Shown piece by piece: positions 12,260-23,183 of a DNA stretch of 64,000 nucleotides (its first letter is position 1; each line of letters opens with the position of its first letter). Source of the DNA: Eretmocerus hayati (lineage: Eukaryota > Arthropoda > Insecta > Hymenoptera > Aphelinidae); contig CM056744.1 in NCBI GenBank assembly GCA_029851415.1, positions 61,155,172-61,219,171 of the forward strand, given 5' to 3'. The position numbers and the translations under genes are program-made. Under the pieces are notes generated by a model that had not been told where the DNA came from, ran no database searches, and was given only the letters and a program-made list of their open reading frames with translations.

Positions 12260-12598
12260 TCACGAATGAGGAGGCCACATCCACTGATTTCCTGAATGCT
12301 CGGTTGATAATGATTCCCACGATCGCCATTCGAGCATATTCCTCACTAGCCGCAGTTCATTATTAGCTTGGAAGATCAACTCCTCTATTTGTCCACAACC
12401 AATCTTTTTCTCTATCTCGGATGTGTTCTGAACCTGCAAGAGAAATGATAGAGTTTTATTGCTACTCATCGTATTGAAGAGGGAGAAGTATTTCTGGGGA
12501 TCATGGTGCCGAAGGACAGTGTAGTATCTTCCTCTCACTGTCGTGGAAACTTGATTTGTTTCCACACTGATCTCATTCCTGTATGCACATTGCATATC
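12260..12598 (-). pseudogene. NDUFA5-like gene fragment (complex I subunit A5), two exons
   Basis: The terminal exon (12433-12260, minus) encodes EIEKKIGCGQIEELIFQ, then NELRLVRNMLEWRSWESL and NQWMWPP before a TGA stop. This follows the C-terminal half of NADH:ubiquinone oxidoreductase subunit A5, a small matrix-side subunit of mitochondrial complex I. A good 3' splice site (TTTCTCTTGCAG) precedes it. A 60-bp upstream exon at 12598-12539 gives CAYRNEISVETNQ and joins in frame across a 105-bp intron (GTGAGA donor). In the family this part reads AYRKYTE..., so the small exon is diverged. I could not find the N-terminal exons further upstream. It is either a degraded duplicate gene or the end of a real gene whose first exons are unrecognised. 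Introns argue against a processed retrocopy. Confidence 0.65.
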
Positions 12599-13654
12599 CT
12601 GAGAATTAGGATCCCCATCCCACACAATGCAACACGGAGATTCCACAGCCATGGAGAAGAGGGTTCTCGATTCTAAATCTCTTATGTGAGTTCTCCTGTA
12701 TCATGAATACATCATCTCGGAACTGTGCCAAATATTGCGATTTCCGAACAGGAAAGCACAAGATTCGGCACAGATCTAGATTTTTGTCTCAAACAGCTTC
12801 AGTTCAGGTTTTGAGAGGTTGAGGAGTCAGTAAGAGGAGTTTTGGGCAATTTTATTAAAACCGATGGAGAAAATCCATCACTTGCATCTCAGCGTCACTA
12901 CGAGTATCGTGTCAAAACGAGAGTACTTTGTCACATACGTTATGAGTCACCCAAGGACTCCGCACAAAAAGATGGGAATTTGATACCTCGCTAACTCTGT
13001 CGTAAAAGGATTATGTTACGAAGCAAAATTCTGAACCAAGAGTTCAATGGGCTTAAAGCCAGATCTTGAATTATTTTGCAAGATCAATTGTAAGAATACT
13101 GATGAACGGGAGGTTATGAAGTGATAAAGGAGAACACCATACGCTTGACAGTTTGGGCCGTTCAGAACCAAGTGGTTGAGGGTGCTCATCTTGATTTCGA
13201 TGTAGGCGGAAGTCCACCACCTTTGAAATCGAGTCACCCTATCTTGAACCCTTGCTAAAAATTAGCTAGAAAATGGATGCAAAGAATTGGCGTCCCGGGA
13301 AGCTACGATTGACAATAGAGTTAAAACGGCTAAAAGTCTTTATCGAATTGCACTACATCATGAGCAGCTACGAAAATGGAATTGCGACGAGTGAGATATA
13401 TCTTGCAGAATGAGATTTTGAATTTTCCATCGGAGTGGAACCCGAGGCTTGGAAGGTAGTGAAGATAGTGACATGCAAAAATTCTACAGTACGATTGGGC
13501 TCTTGGAATATACAGACGTTCATTTGAATTCTCCCAATATTTGGGATACTCCCTCCTGATGCCTAAGTGATGATAAATCAGTCTGCAGATTGATTGAGAG
13601 GGAAATCTCTAAACAACGTGAAGGAACGGTTTCAACAGTCGTACTTTTCTTGGA
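12599..13654. other. No recognisable feature
   Basis: Mixed-composition sequence without long reading frames of known type. N-terminal exons of the NDUFA5-like gene were looked for here on the minus strand and not found. Confidence 0.4.
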
Positions 13655-14166
13655 TGAAATATGCGAATGGTGGGATGATTCGGCGTTCAAAATTCATGGG
13701 CACTCTTCGAAATATCTCAAAAGATTTGCTTTGCTCTTCGCATTTTTCTAACGATTGTTTCACGTTCTGTTGATGTTCAATAGATCGTGGGTATATTTCA
13801 ATAAAAAAAAAAAAAAAAAAAAAAAATAAATAAAATAAAAAGAAAAAGAAATAAAAAAATCGTGGGTATATCGTAGAATCTCGAAAGAACTCCAAATCGA
13901 TGGTCTCGAGACTAGTAGTTTCCTTGGGAAAAATATAAATCAATGGCATGATTCGACTCTCGAAATTCATAGCCACTCCTTCCAATCCTTTCAGGAAATA
14001 GACTTGTACTTTCTCATGCTTGGGAGATTTAACGTTGATATTTGAACCGAATGGATTCAGAATCTTTGAGGAGAATTGAACGAATGAGTTCGGGACTCGT
14101 AATTTTTACTTTGGGGGAAAAATCGATGGCATGATTCGACTCTTCGAATTCATAAACGCTCCTCCT
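13655..14166. repeat. Three degenerate direct repeats
   Basis: Segments around 13658-13700, 13938-13985 and 14124-14166 share the motif ATGATTCGRC..TTCRAAATTCAT..RCTC. Spacing is irregular (about 280 and 187 bp). BEL element 1 inserted at the end of the third unit. Confidence 0.4.
13797..13858 (+). mobile_element. Tail-only retro-insertion (AATAAA plus poly(A))
   Basis: A 62-bp insert consists of TTC, AATAAA and a long A-rich tract. It is flanked by a perfect 13-bp direct repeat ATCGTGGGTATAT (13784-13796 and 13859-13871). This is the footprint of LINE-mediated reverse transcription that stopped within the tail, leaving a target-site duplication and almost nothing of the template. Confidence 0.75.
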
Positions 14167-14653
14167 GTTCAGAATTCGAAGATTTGTACAGCGAGATGCA
14201 CTGGCCGTTTCCCCGAAATAGTTGTATTATATTGAGTTCGATGTCACCAATACTACAATAGCCGTGCGTGTGCCTTACCTCTTCTCTAAGGCTCGCAAGA
14301 GCTCCAAATCAGTTCAGCCTTGACCAAGGCCCACGGCGGATCTTTGTTTACCCCGTACACACGACGATCGCTCATTATATATACATATATATCGACTATC
14401 GGCCGATCATATCGACCAGAGTACCTTTTGTGTGGGCCCTTGGATTGTGAGAAAAGTGCATCCTCGCACGACTGATTTAGTGCACGGAACGCGAGTGACA
14501 AACTGTGTATTTAGATCGTAAGTTTAGTGAATGAATGTGATTTTCTGTGAAGTTACACGAAATCTATAAATCACTGGCTTGGATCACCAACCCCGCTCTA
14601 GACTCCTCATCCCCGTGTTTCAACCCCAAGGGAAGCACCTCAGCTCCCGAACA
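14167..14653 (+). repeat. 5' LTR of BEL element 1
   Basis: It starts TGTTCAGAATTCG and ends GCTCCCGAACA, matching 22146-22634 over its whole length with scattered substitutions and small indels. It contains an alternating TATATA segment near 14375-14392. Confidence 0.95.
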
Positions 14654-14675
14654 TTGGTCCTTCGAGCCAGATGAG
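14654..14675 (+). promoter_or_regulatory. Candidate primer-binding site
   Basis: Immediately after the 5' LTR the sequence reads TTGGTCCTTCGAGCCAGAT. A TGG-initiated tract adjacent to the LTR is where a tRNA would prime minus-strand synthesis. The identity of the tRNA was not determined. Confidence 0.55.
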
Positions 14676-15133
14676 GAGCCGACAGGAGCAGATTTTCACC
14701 GATCTCATGGTGTAATTCAGTCACTCGCAGTAAGTTGAAAATCGATTTTCACGATTTCCCACGCGGCAATCGCGCCAAATTTCGGCGCCTTTTCCCTCGC
14801 TCTTTGCTCATCGTCAACAAGCTGAGCGACGTACAAGCATTGTACGAAACAGTGACTGCATCACCCTCGCGTGCGAGTCAAAACCGCATCATCGCGCGAC
14901 CCATTCACCTTGTGTAAGCTTGCAGCTACACGTGGGGATATTCTACGGGAGAGATCTTCTATCTCTCTCACACTGCTGTAACGGCCGAGTTGGTCAAATT
15001 TTCATCGCGCCACACGTGACGTCACTCTAGTCCGTGTGAGCTTCCATTGTAGAGCAGTCAATCACCTGATGTGCTGTCCGAACAGCCGTTGACGCGTGCA
15101 AGTCCCTCTTGCCACGCCGCGCACCTTGACTCA

Positions 15134-15178
15134 GTATCTCTCTCGCGAGTCTCTCTCTCTCTCTCTCTCTCTCGCTGG

Positions 15179-15207
<29 letters not shown>
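15134..15207. repeat. (CT)n microsatellite
   Basis: Two long CT runs separated by CGCTGG lie in the leader of BEL element 1. The serine/arginine-glutamate-rich reading frames here are products of the repeat. Confidence 0.9.
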
Positions 15208-15211
<4 letters not shown>

Positions 15212-15271
15212 GTACCCCTACCTCGACCGATTGGACATCGTCCGCTCAGGCCATATGTTCGAGTAGTGCAC

Positions 15272-16342
15272 TGTACACGGAGAGAAGAAAAAGGTATGAT
15301 TTGCTCAACGCTTTTGCGCCGAGTTTGGTGAGGCTTGCTCGAGGAAGTTGGGCAAATGCTGCACAAAATTTTGAGCGAGAGACTCGAAGCGACCGAGCGG
15401 CGGCACAGTGAATGAACAAGAACCGCAAGCCACGGCGTGCTTATCACACGATCACCGTGAAATTATTTGATGAATGATCTGAAAATTTGCATACACATAC
15501 CTGAAGAGCACTGCTTCCACACAATCGAAGTTTTGTGATGAAAAACTGTTCCAAAAAAATTAGAAAAATCATAACATTATCCAAGATTTATACGGTTTCC
15601 TTCGATGTGAGCATAATTTTCGACATGCGAGGAAGTTTTTAATTTTGCAACTACATCAAAACTCAAAGCAAGAAAGTTGTTCGGAAGGGTCTAAATTGAG
15701 TGAATATTCAAGATTTAGGTCAAATGATGATATACAAAAAAAAGTTACGAGAGTTTTTGTATTTGACTCGTGAGGGACAGACAAGTACGATCTTGAGTTC
15801 GCGATGCCTCGCTCAACAGTCTCAATGAAAGTTCTATAACTTTTTTTCTATTGCATCATTCGATATGAATCTTGGATATTAATTCAATTTAGACCCTTCC
15901 AAAAAACTTTCTCGCTTCGAGTTTTGCTATAGTTGAAAACTGAAAAACTTTCTCGCATGTCGAAAATTATGCTCACATCGAAGGAAACCGTATAAATCTT
16001 GGATAATGTTATGATTTTTCTAATTTCTTCGACACAGTGATTCATCACAAAACTTTGACTGTGTGGAAGCAGTGCTCTTCAGCTATGTGTGTGCAAATTT
16101 TCAGATGATTTCATCGAGTGATTCAACGGTGGTCGCGTGATGAAAACGCCGCGCGCCGTAGCTTGCGTATAGAAGAAACTACCGTTGCCTTCTGCTCTTT
16201 TTTATCGGAGAGTTTAGTAGGAATCACCTAACTTGTTAGGTACGGCTTGCCCGGCTCTACAAAGCAAAACGTGTCGAAGCGAGTTGGGCAGTAGCTACTC
16301 GTCACTTGAGCATCTCCTACCTTTTTCATCTCTCCGTGTACA
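15272..16342. mobile_element. Foldback element inside the BEL leader
   Basis: The left end TGTACACGGAGAGAAG returns inverted at 16327-16342. The arms stay clearly similar for about 500 bp each, with the centre near 15807. Conserved blocks include ACTGCTTCCACACA and TATACGGTTTCCTTCGATGT in both orientations. It has no coding capacity. It seems to have inserted between the 5' LTR and gag of BEL element 1. Confidence 0.8.
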
Positions 16343-16679
16343 CCGTGTGCGCTGTCTCACTCACTCTCTCGAGTTGCTCTCTCTAGCGCTCAAATTTTCG
16401 CAAAGCTGATAATGTGTGCTATGCATATGCGTGTGTGAGCGTGTTACTTAGGCTCGACCCCACCTCACCTCGTGAGCTCAAGCTTCTGCTCGGACTTGCA
16501 ACTTGTGATTCGATCGCAATTTCAGAACGATCATCTCCTGCGCTCAGCTGTTTATTGGCTCGCGCTAATTGTTTCACCCGCTCTTGCCACACTTGCGGAC
16601 TTGAGTGCACCTCAAAATTTGTACATAAATCGTACGATATTATTGATTTTTGTAGATTTTACACAGAATCAACCTCAAT

Positions 16680-17915
16680 ATGTCAAGTAAAGAGTTCCTC
16701 AAGCTCTTTGCAAAACAAGACATCATTACTGGGTCGATAGCAGTTAACACACTCGACCAAGTGCAAAAACACGCACACCCCTCTCAGCAGCTTTTGAAGG
16801 GAAAATTGTCCAAACTGGACGAAGAATGGAATACGTGCCGGAACTTGCACGCAGAGCTGTATGCTGAAGCCAGTCCCGAGGACCTGCAGCACGACTACTT
16901 CGTGAATAAAAATATCACGGTTGTCGAAGCGGCTTATGATCAAGCCAGAGACTTTATCCTCGAGAAGTTGCAGGAAGCCGAGACGTCTGCGATTGCTGCC
17001 GAAACTCATCGTCACACCCAAGCGCCAGCTCGAGTGCAGCCAGGCGTGGGGTTCCACCTTCCAGAGTTGCTGATGCCAACCTTTGATGGAAATCCTGCTG
17101 AGTGGTTTTCATTCAAAGACATTTCTTCATCCACTATTATTTCACATCCTAATTCATCCGATGCTGATCGTTTGCGATATTTGAAAGCCGCGCTCATTGG
17201 TGACGCCAGTAGGATCCTTTCCAATGTTTCGATTGGAAATATCAATTTTGAGTCGTCCTGGCAAACTTTAATTGATCGGTACGAAAATAAGCGTACCCAA
17301 ATTCACTTCCATCTCAAATCTTTCATAAATATTCCCGACATTACGTCCGATTACTTAAATTCTTTGAAATCTCTGCGTGATGAATCCAATTCTGCATTGA
17401 ATGCGTTGCGTGACCTCGTGCGACCAGTTGACTCGGAGAGTGATTTGATTGTTTCCATTTTAGTTCCAAAATTGGATAAAGTTTCTCGTCAGAGTTGAGA
17501 ACAGTATACATGTGAAATTGTAGATTATCCAACTTATGACAAATTTGAATCATTCCTTGATACGAGAATCCGTACGATAAAAGATATGTCTGAAGTCAAA
17601 AAACCCACTAGTCAACAGTCGACTAACTCCACTATGCGGACGAGTACTCCCGTTAGATCTAAGCCTAGTCAGTCCAGCACTCATGTACCAAGCAATCAGG
17701 TTACGTGCCCCGTTTGCCAGGGCAAACATGGAATTTAGAGTTGTCCAAAAGTCAAAAATTTGACCATCGGCCAACGTGAGCGATTCATTTCTAAAGACTC
17801 TCGATGTTTTAATTGCTTAGCTCAGGGTCATGGAATCAAAGATTGCAAACGTTTATATAATTATAAAATTTGTAATGGGCGTCACCATGAATTTCTCCAT
17901 AAGGGACCACCGAAA
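16680..17915 (+). pseudogene. BEL element 1 gag (two nonsense codons)
   Basis: Gag would form the particle that packages the element RNA. The reading frame starts at ATG 16680 (MSSKEFLKLF). It has an N-terminal helical region and a central segment with FHLPELLMPTFDGNPAEWFS, the hallmark of the conserved Pao gag domain. The C-terminal zinc knuckles are CPVCQGKHGI-SC (broken by a stop), then CFNCLAQGHGIKDC, then a third finger in which the first cysteine is replaced by tyrosine. The two in-frame stops are TGA at 17496-17498 and TAG at 17736-17738, both where relatives have tryptophan (TGG). Otherwise the frame is open, so inactivation looks recent. Confidence 0.9.
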
Positions 17916-20900
17916 AGTGATTTGGAAGCCCCTGCGGCAAAAGGTGCTAAGACCTCTGAAAAACCCAGTGATGGATCTGGCAATTCGGCCGATCCTAGTC
18001 ATGATACAGTAGTGAACAATAGTGATCTAACAAATACTCATACCTCTAGTGCTTATGTGACAGAGCAAAAATGCTCAATCCTCTTTGCGACTGCGCGTAT
18101 GATTGTAATATCGCCTGATGGAGATTTCTTTAGCACTCGCTTGTTAATTGACCCGTGTTCGGAGCGATCCTACGTGTCCGAAAATTTGGTTCAGACGTTG
18201 AAATTACAGAAAACTCGATGCGATTCATCGATCGCTGGTCTTGGTGGCGAGCATTCATGTAATGGCTCGCACGCGACGTCGTTCGGAATAAGTCGTACTG
18301 CCTCGTGTGATAAGCGAATCTCGATCCAAGTGATGGTGCTGTCTTGGATTACAGCTTATAGTCCCCCAAAATTCAATATCCGTGACTTCTCCCCTCAATT
18401 GCAGAAGCTTGATTTAGCGGACCCCAACCCCTCAAAGTCGCACAAGATCCAAGTACTGATCGGTGCTGACTATTTCACGAGTATTTTGCTTGGAAAAACT
18501 TGTCACGGACGACCTAATGAACCGGTCACCCAAGAAACTATCTTCGGATATATCCTCACTGGACCACTTCCTCAGGTCAAATCACCCCGAACCCTGGTGC
18601 ATACCTATCATACTGCTACCGTAGAGCATCAGGAAATTTCGAGCTTTTTGGACGCCGAACGCATCCGTGCCCCGCCAAAGCTCACCCCAGGAGAGCTCGA
18701 TTGTGAATCTCATTTCCAGTCGACACATACCCGGTTACCAGACGGGCGATACATGGTTCGACTGCCATTAAAGCAGCCACCCAGCTCTCTCGGCGACTCG
18801 CGCACTCAGGCGCTCAAAAGTTTCCAGTGGCTGGAAAAACGCCTTGTCAAAAATCCAGAGCTGATGATTCCTTATGCCGATTTTTCAGGAAAATATGAGA
18901 GTTTAGGTCATATGGTAAAATTACCCCTCGATCAAGTGGGCGATCCTTCGCTTCAGTTCATCCCCCATCATCCCGTGCTTCGAGCAGATAGCCTCACTAC
19001 TGCTCCGCGCGTTGTGTTCAACGGTTCATCCCCTATCAGAAACGGACTTTCATCCAATAAAATTTTTCATCCCGGTTTTGAATTACAAAAGGACATAACC
19101 TCCATCATCTTACGCTGGAGACAGCATAAGTTTGTAATGTGTGCCGACATCTCGAAAATGTTTCGGCAAATTCTTGTCCACCCGTACGATTGACATGTCC
19201 AAGCTATTTTTTGGAGAAATTCCCCTGAGGAGCAATTGCTTGTTTACATCCTCATTATGTCGTGTATGGACTAGCTTCTTCTCCTTATCTAGGTTTCAGA
19301 GTCTTAGCACAACTAGCTACAGATGAAGGTCCCAACTACCCCCTTGCAGCTCCAGTCTCGCAAAATGATACGTTCGTGGATGACTCATTTATGGGCGCTG
19401 ATAACCCCAATGAAGCTATCGCTATCCGTGATGAGCTGATCAACCTCACTGCTGCTGCTCAGCTTACCCTTTGCAAGTGGGCAGGCAATCCCCCCGAGCT
19501 ATTATCAGGTCTCTCGACCGATGATCATGGCGTAGCTGTTGATAGAGCAAGTCAGCCCGAGACTGATATGGAAGTCCTCGGCATTTCTTGGTCACCAGCC
19601 CAAGATATTTTCAAATTCAAAGTCACTGTCTCACCTGTGACAAAGGTCACCAAACGAACAATATTCTCATCGGTCGGTGAACTTATTGACCCGTTTGGTT
19701 GGCTAGCACCCACTATTGTTTGTGCAAAAGTAATCATGCAGTCCCTTTGGCCACTCAAAATTGGCTGGGACCAGACCCTCCCCGAGAATCTTAGCAGCCA
19801 GTGGCGGCTATTTGAATCTCAACTTCCTATGTTGGAGAGAGTATCAATCCCTCGCTGGACCCAATTTCGTCCGAATATGATTCCAATCCAACTCCATGGA
19901 TTTGCGGATGCGACCCCCCAGGCCTGTTCAGATGTTGAGTATTTGCGCATAGTCACAGCAGCCGACGAAATAGTGATCAACCTGTTGATGGCTAAAACCA
20001 AGGTTGCTCCACTCAAGGAGACTACATCCTCTCGCCTCCATTTGTTGGCAGCATTGCTACTCGTGCAGCTGCTCGAGTCAGCTGCACGAGTAGCAATGCT
20101 CGAGAACACATGTCGCGGATTCTTTGAAAGGCGATGCTTTCAAACGTAGGGATGTTTTGTGTTGGATGAGTTCTAAGACCGCTTCAGATTAGCTCAAACA
20201 AGACCCCTCAACATGGAAACAATTTGTATCAAATCGAGTGCCAAAAATCAATACTTTGCTACCCAAAGCTCAGTGGAGGTTACTTCCTCCCGAGACAAAC
20301 CCCGCGACAAACACCATGCAGCTTCTGGTCTTTCTGCGACCGATCTAGTCAACACTCAACTATGGTGGAATGGCCCACAATGGATTCATGCGCCAGAAGA
20401 AAATTGGAATTGTGATACCCCCATACCCGAAGTCGTCGAAGAAAAACGAAGAGTGAGTTGTACACATCATTCACAGCCTATGGGAGAGTGGGAGTAACTC
20501 ACGTCAACGAACTCTGGCTCGTCTCCTTAGAATCACCTCACTTGTGATGTGATTCGTCCAAGCATTGAAAATAAGGAGGCCTCAACGACCTCAAAAAAAT
20601 CTACCTTATAAGTACACTCCCCTTACAGCTGATGACATTCGAAAAGCCAGCGACTTTTGGATAAAGTATGTCCAAATTAGAGCGTTTCGTTCGGAACTTG
20701 AGAATTTGAGTCAGAAGTCAGAACTTCCAAGATCATCAAAACTTGTTAAGCTCACCCCTTCCATCGATCAAGATGGCATTCTTCGAGTTGGAGGCCGATT
20801 GAAGCAATCTAAGCTGCCCTTTCCGTAAAAATATCCTGTGATCCTTCCCCATCATCGTGTTACCGAGCTCACCATTGCTCAATTATACCTGAATTTGTTG

Positions 20901-22000
20901 CACCCGGGCACAAATCTGGCACTCACTGTGCTGCGCCAACAATATTGGATTCTTGGTGCACGAAACCTCGTCCGATCCTATTCCCACGAGTGCGTCATCT
21001 GCGTCAGATATCGTGGGAATCTCATGAACCAGATGATGGCGAACCTCCCCGAGGCTCGGTGTACTCCTTCGAATCCGTTCACTCATACAGGAGTTGACTA
21101 CGCAGGACCTTATTACGTCCGAAATCATTCTGGACGAGGTTCGAGATCACACAAGGCGTATATTTTGGATTTTGTTTGCTTCTCGACGCATGCTACTCAC
21201 CTGGAATTGGCAAATGACTATTCCACCCCAACCTTTTTGGACGCGCTCGATCACTTCGTATCACGTCGTGGACTCCCGTCCGACATATATTGTGACAATG
21301 GTAAGAATCTTCAAGGCGCGAATCAAGAACTGCGATCGAACTACAAGGAGATCATCCAAGATCCGTCACTTCACGCCCGTCTGGCTGCCGATGGAATCAA
21401 TTGGCACTTTCCACCTCCTCCAGGCCCACATTTTGGTGGTGTGCGGAAGGCCGGTGTGAAAAGTGTAAGATTACACATCAGCAAAATTATTGGTACGCAT
21501 ACCCTCACAATTGATGAATTTCGAACGATGTTGTGTAAAATAGAATGTTGTTTGAACTCGCGTCCAATAGCACCTCTGGATGATGATCCTGAAAATTTCT
21601 CAGCTCTTACACCCGGGCATATTTTGATTGGCAAGCCACTGGAAGCTGTGCCCACTCCATCCCTTCTGTATACCTCAGAATCGAGACTTACTCGATGGCA
21701 GTTGGTGCGTCGATTAGCCCAACAGTTTTAGAAAATTTGGTCGAGCGGATATCTACATTCGCTCCAAAAACGTAACAAATGGATCACTCCACAGCTCGAA
21801 ATTTCCATCGGCGATCTAGTCTTAATTGCGGATGATAATGCGCCTCCCGCTCACTGGCTGTTAGGTCGTATTATTAAGCGATCCCCAGGTCCAGATAGAC
21901 GTATTCGAGTTGTACGTGTGAAAACAGCAAGGTCTGAGTACGACCGACCAATTGCAAAATTATGTGAGTTACCCATTAGCGATGATGATTCAAGCTAAAT
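17916..22000 (+). pseudogene. BEL element 1 pol: protease, RT, RNase H, integrase (broken)
   Basis: The protease region around 18140-18190 has LLIDPCSERSYVSE, where the expected glycine after D-P is cysteine. RT runs from about 18700. RVVFNGSSP and CADISKMFRQILVHP are present, then TGA at 19191-19193 and a frame break, then TFVDDSFMG with the catalytic FVDD at 19373-19384. RNase H starts at GFADAT (about 19900) and is disrupted by an inverted duplication at 20050-20100, after which the frame is lost until about 20320. Integrase begins near 20780. It keeps GVDYAGP and YCDNGKN, but the third catalytic residue is lysine (AAG at 21447-21449) where glutamate is expected. Stops also occur at 20826-20828 and 21729-21731. 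The C-terminus ends near 22000. Confidence 0.9.
20050..20100. repeat. Perfect 22-bp inverted duplication in RNase H
   Basis: Arms 20050-20071 and 20079-20100 are perfect inverted copies around a 7-nt spacer (CTCGAGT). In relatives this coding region is not palindromic, so the right arm is probably a templated inversion made during reverse transcription or repair. It destroys the downstream RNase H frame. Confidence 0.85.
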
Positions 22001-22145
22001 TTGAGAGAAGCAATCTTTATTTCCATTCTGCCTCAGCATTTTGAATTTATATTCAATTTCCATTTTTTTTGAATTTGTCTCTCCCCTCTCAGAGAAATAG
22101 TCACCTGTTCAAAGCATTGATCTGCGAGATCTTCCATCGGGCATA

Positions 22146-22634
22146 TGTTCAGGATTCGAATATTTGTACAGCGAGATGCGCTCGCCATTTTCCCCCAAAA
22201 TAGTTGTATTATATTGAGTTCGATGTCACCAATACTACAATAGCCGTGTGTGTGCCTTACCTCTTCTCTGGAGCTCGCAAAAGCTCCAAATTAGTTCAGC
22301 CTTGACCAAGGCCCACGGCGGATCTTTGTTTACCCCGTATACGCGACGATTGCATTATATATACATATATATCGGCTATCGGCCGATCATATCGACCAAA
22401 GTACCTTTTGTGTGTGCTCGCAGATTGTGAGAAAAGTACATCCTCGCACGACTGATTCAGTGCACGGAACGCGAGTGACAAACTGTGTATTTAGATCGTA
22501 AGCTTTAGTGAATAAATGTGATTTTCTGCGAAGTTACACGAAATCTACAAATCACTGTCTTGGATCACCAACCCCGCTCCAGACTCCTCATACCCGTGTT
22601 TCAACCCCAAGGGAAGCACCTCAGCTCCCGAACA
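22146..22634 (+). repeat. 3' LTR of BEL element 1
   Basis: It starts TGTTCAGGATTCG and ends GCTCCCGAACA, paired with 14167-14653. The following CCTCC is the right target duplication. Confidence 0.95.
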
Positions 22635-22687
22635 CCTCCGAATGATCATAACCATTGGAATACCCTACACTGATGTCTTAAAGTGGC

Positions 22688-23183
22688 GATAGGCATCTTG
22701 CACCTTTTCGAAAAAAGGTTTGGCGAATTCGAGCAAGTCAAGATAGGTAGGGTGCAGATGGAAAAAAATCCCCAAAAATTGTTTTCATCTCGCGCAAATT
22801 GTTTGAAAGTCTGATGACTTGCGCTGTGTGACGTCACTCCGACAAAGTCGTCGATGGCCGCTATTGTATAGCGTCTTGCAATTCCTTTGAACCCTCTAGA
22901 AAAAGATTCGGCAAATTCGAGCAAATCGAGACAAGTATTGCGCAATCGAAGAAAAAATCCCAAAATTCTTCCTCGCCTTGCGCAAATTGTTCCACCGTTA
23001 GATGACTTGCAGTGTGTGACGTCATAGGGACACAATCGTCTGACTTTCAAACAATTTGCGCAAGATGGAAACAACTTTTGAGGATTTCTTTCCAATTGCA
23101 CCCTACTCATCTCGATTTTCTCGAATTTGCCAAACCTTTTTTTTTGGGGGGGGGGGGGGTCAAATGATGCAAGATGCCTATTC
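22688..23183. repeat. Composite of two direct and one inverted unit
   Basis: Three copies of a ~150-bp unit are arranged forward (22688-22836), forward (22870-23035) and reversed (23041-23183). All share TTGCGCAAATTGTT. The two forward copies also carry GATGACTTGC and a GTGTGACGTCA motif resembling a cAMP-response element. The outermost ends form an inverted repeat (ATAGGCATCTTGCA). No coding sequence is present. It starts about 50 bp outside the BEL element. Confidence 0.6.
23146..23159. repeat. 14-bp G homopolymer
   Basis: An uninterrupted run of G follows nine T residues. Its exact length is prone to sequencing error. Confidence 0.8.

Larger units (their letters stand above)
14167..22634 (+). 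mobile_element. BEL/Pao LTR retrotransposon 1, full-length but inactive
   Basis: LTRs of 487 and 489 bp (14167-14653, 22146-22634) begin TGTTCAG and end CCGAACA. The element is flanked by a perfect 5-bp target duplication CCTCC (14162-14166 and 22635-22639). Inside are a 2-kb leader, a gag region and a pol region in the order protease, reverse transcriptase, RNase H, integrase, typical of BEL/Pao. Multiple nonsense changes and frame breaks inactivate it. Confidence 0.95.

Noticed and set aside
15058..15447. Arginine/glutamate-rich minus-strand frame
   Set aside because: It is the translation of the CT microsatellite, not a gene.
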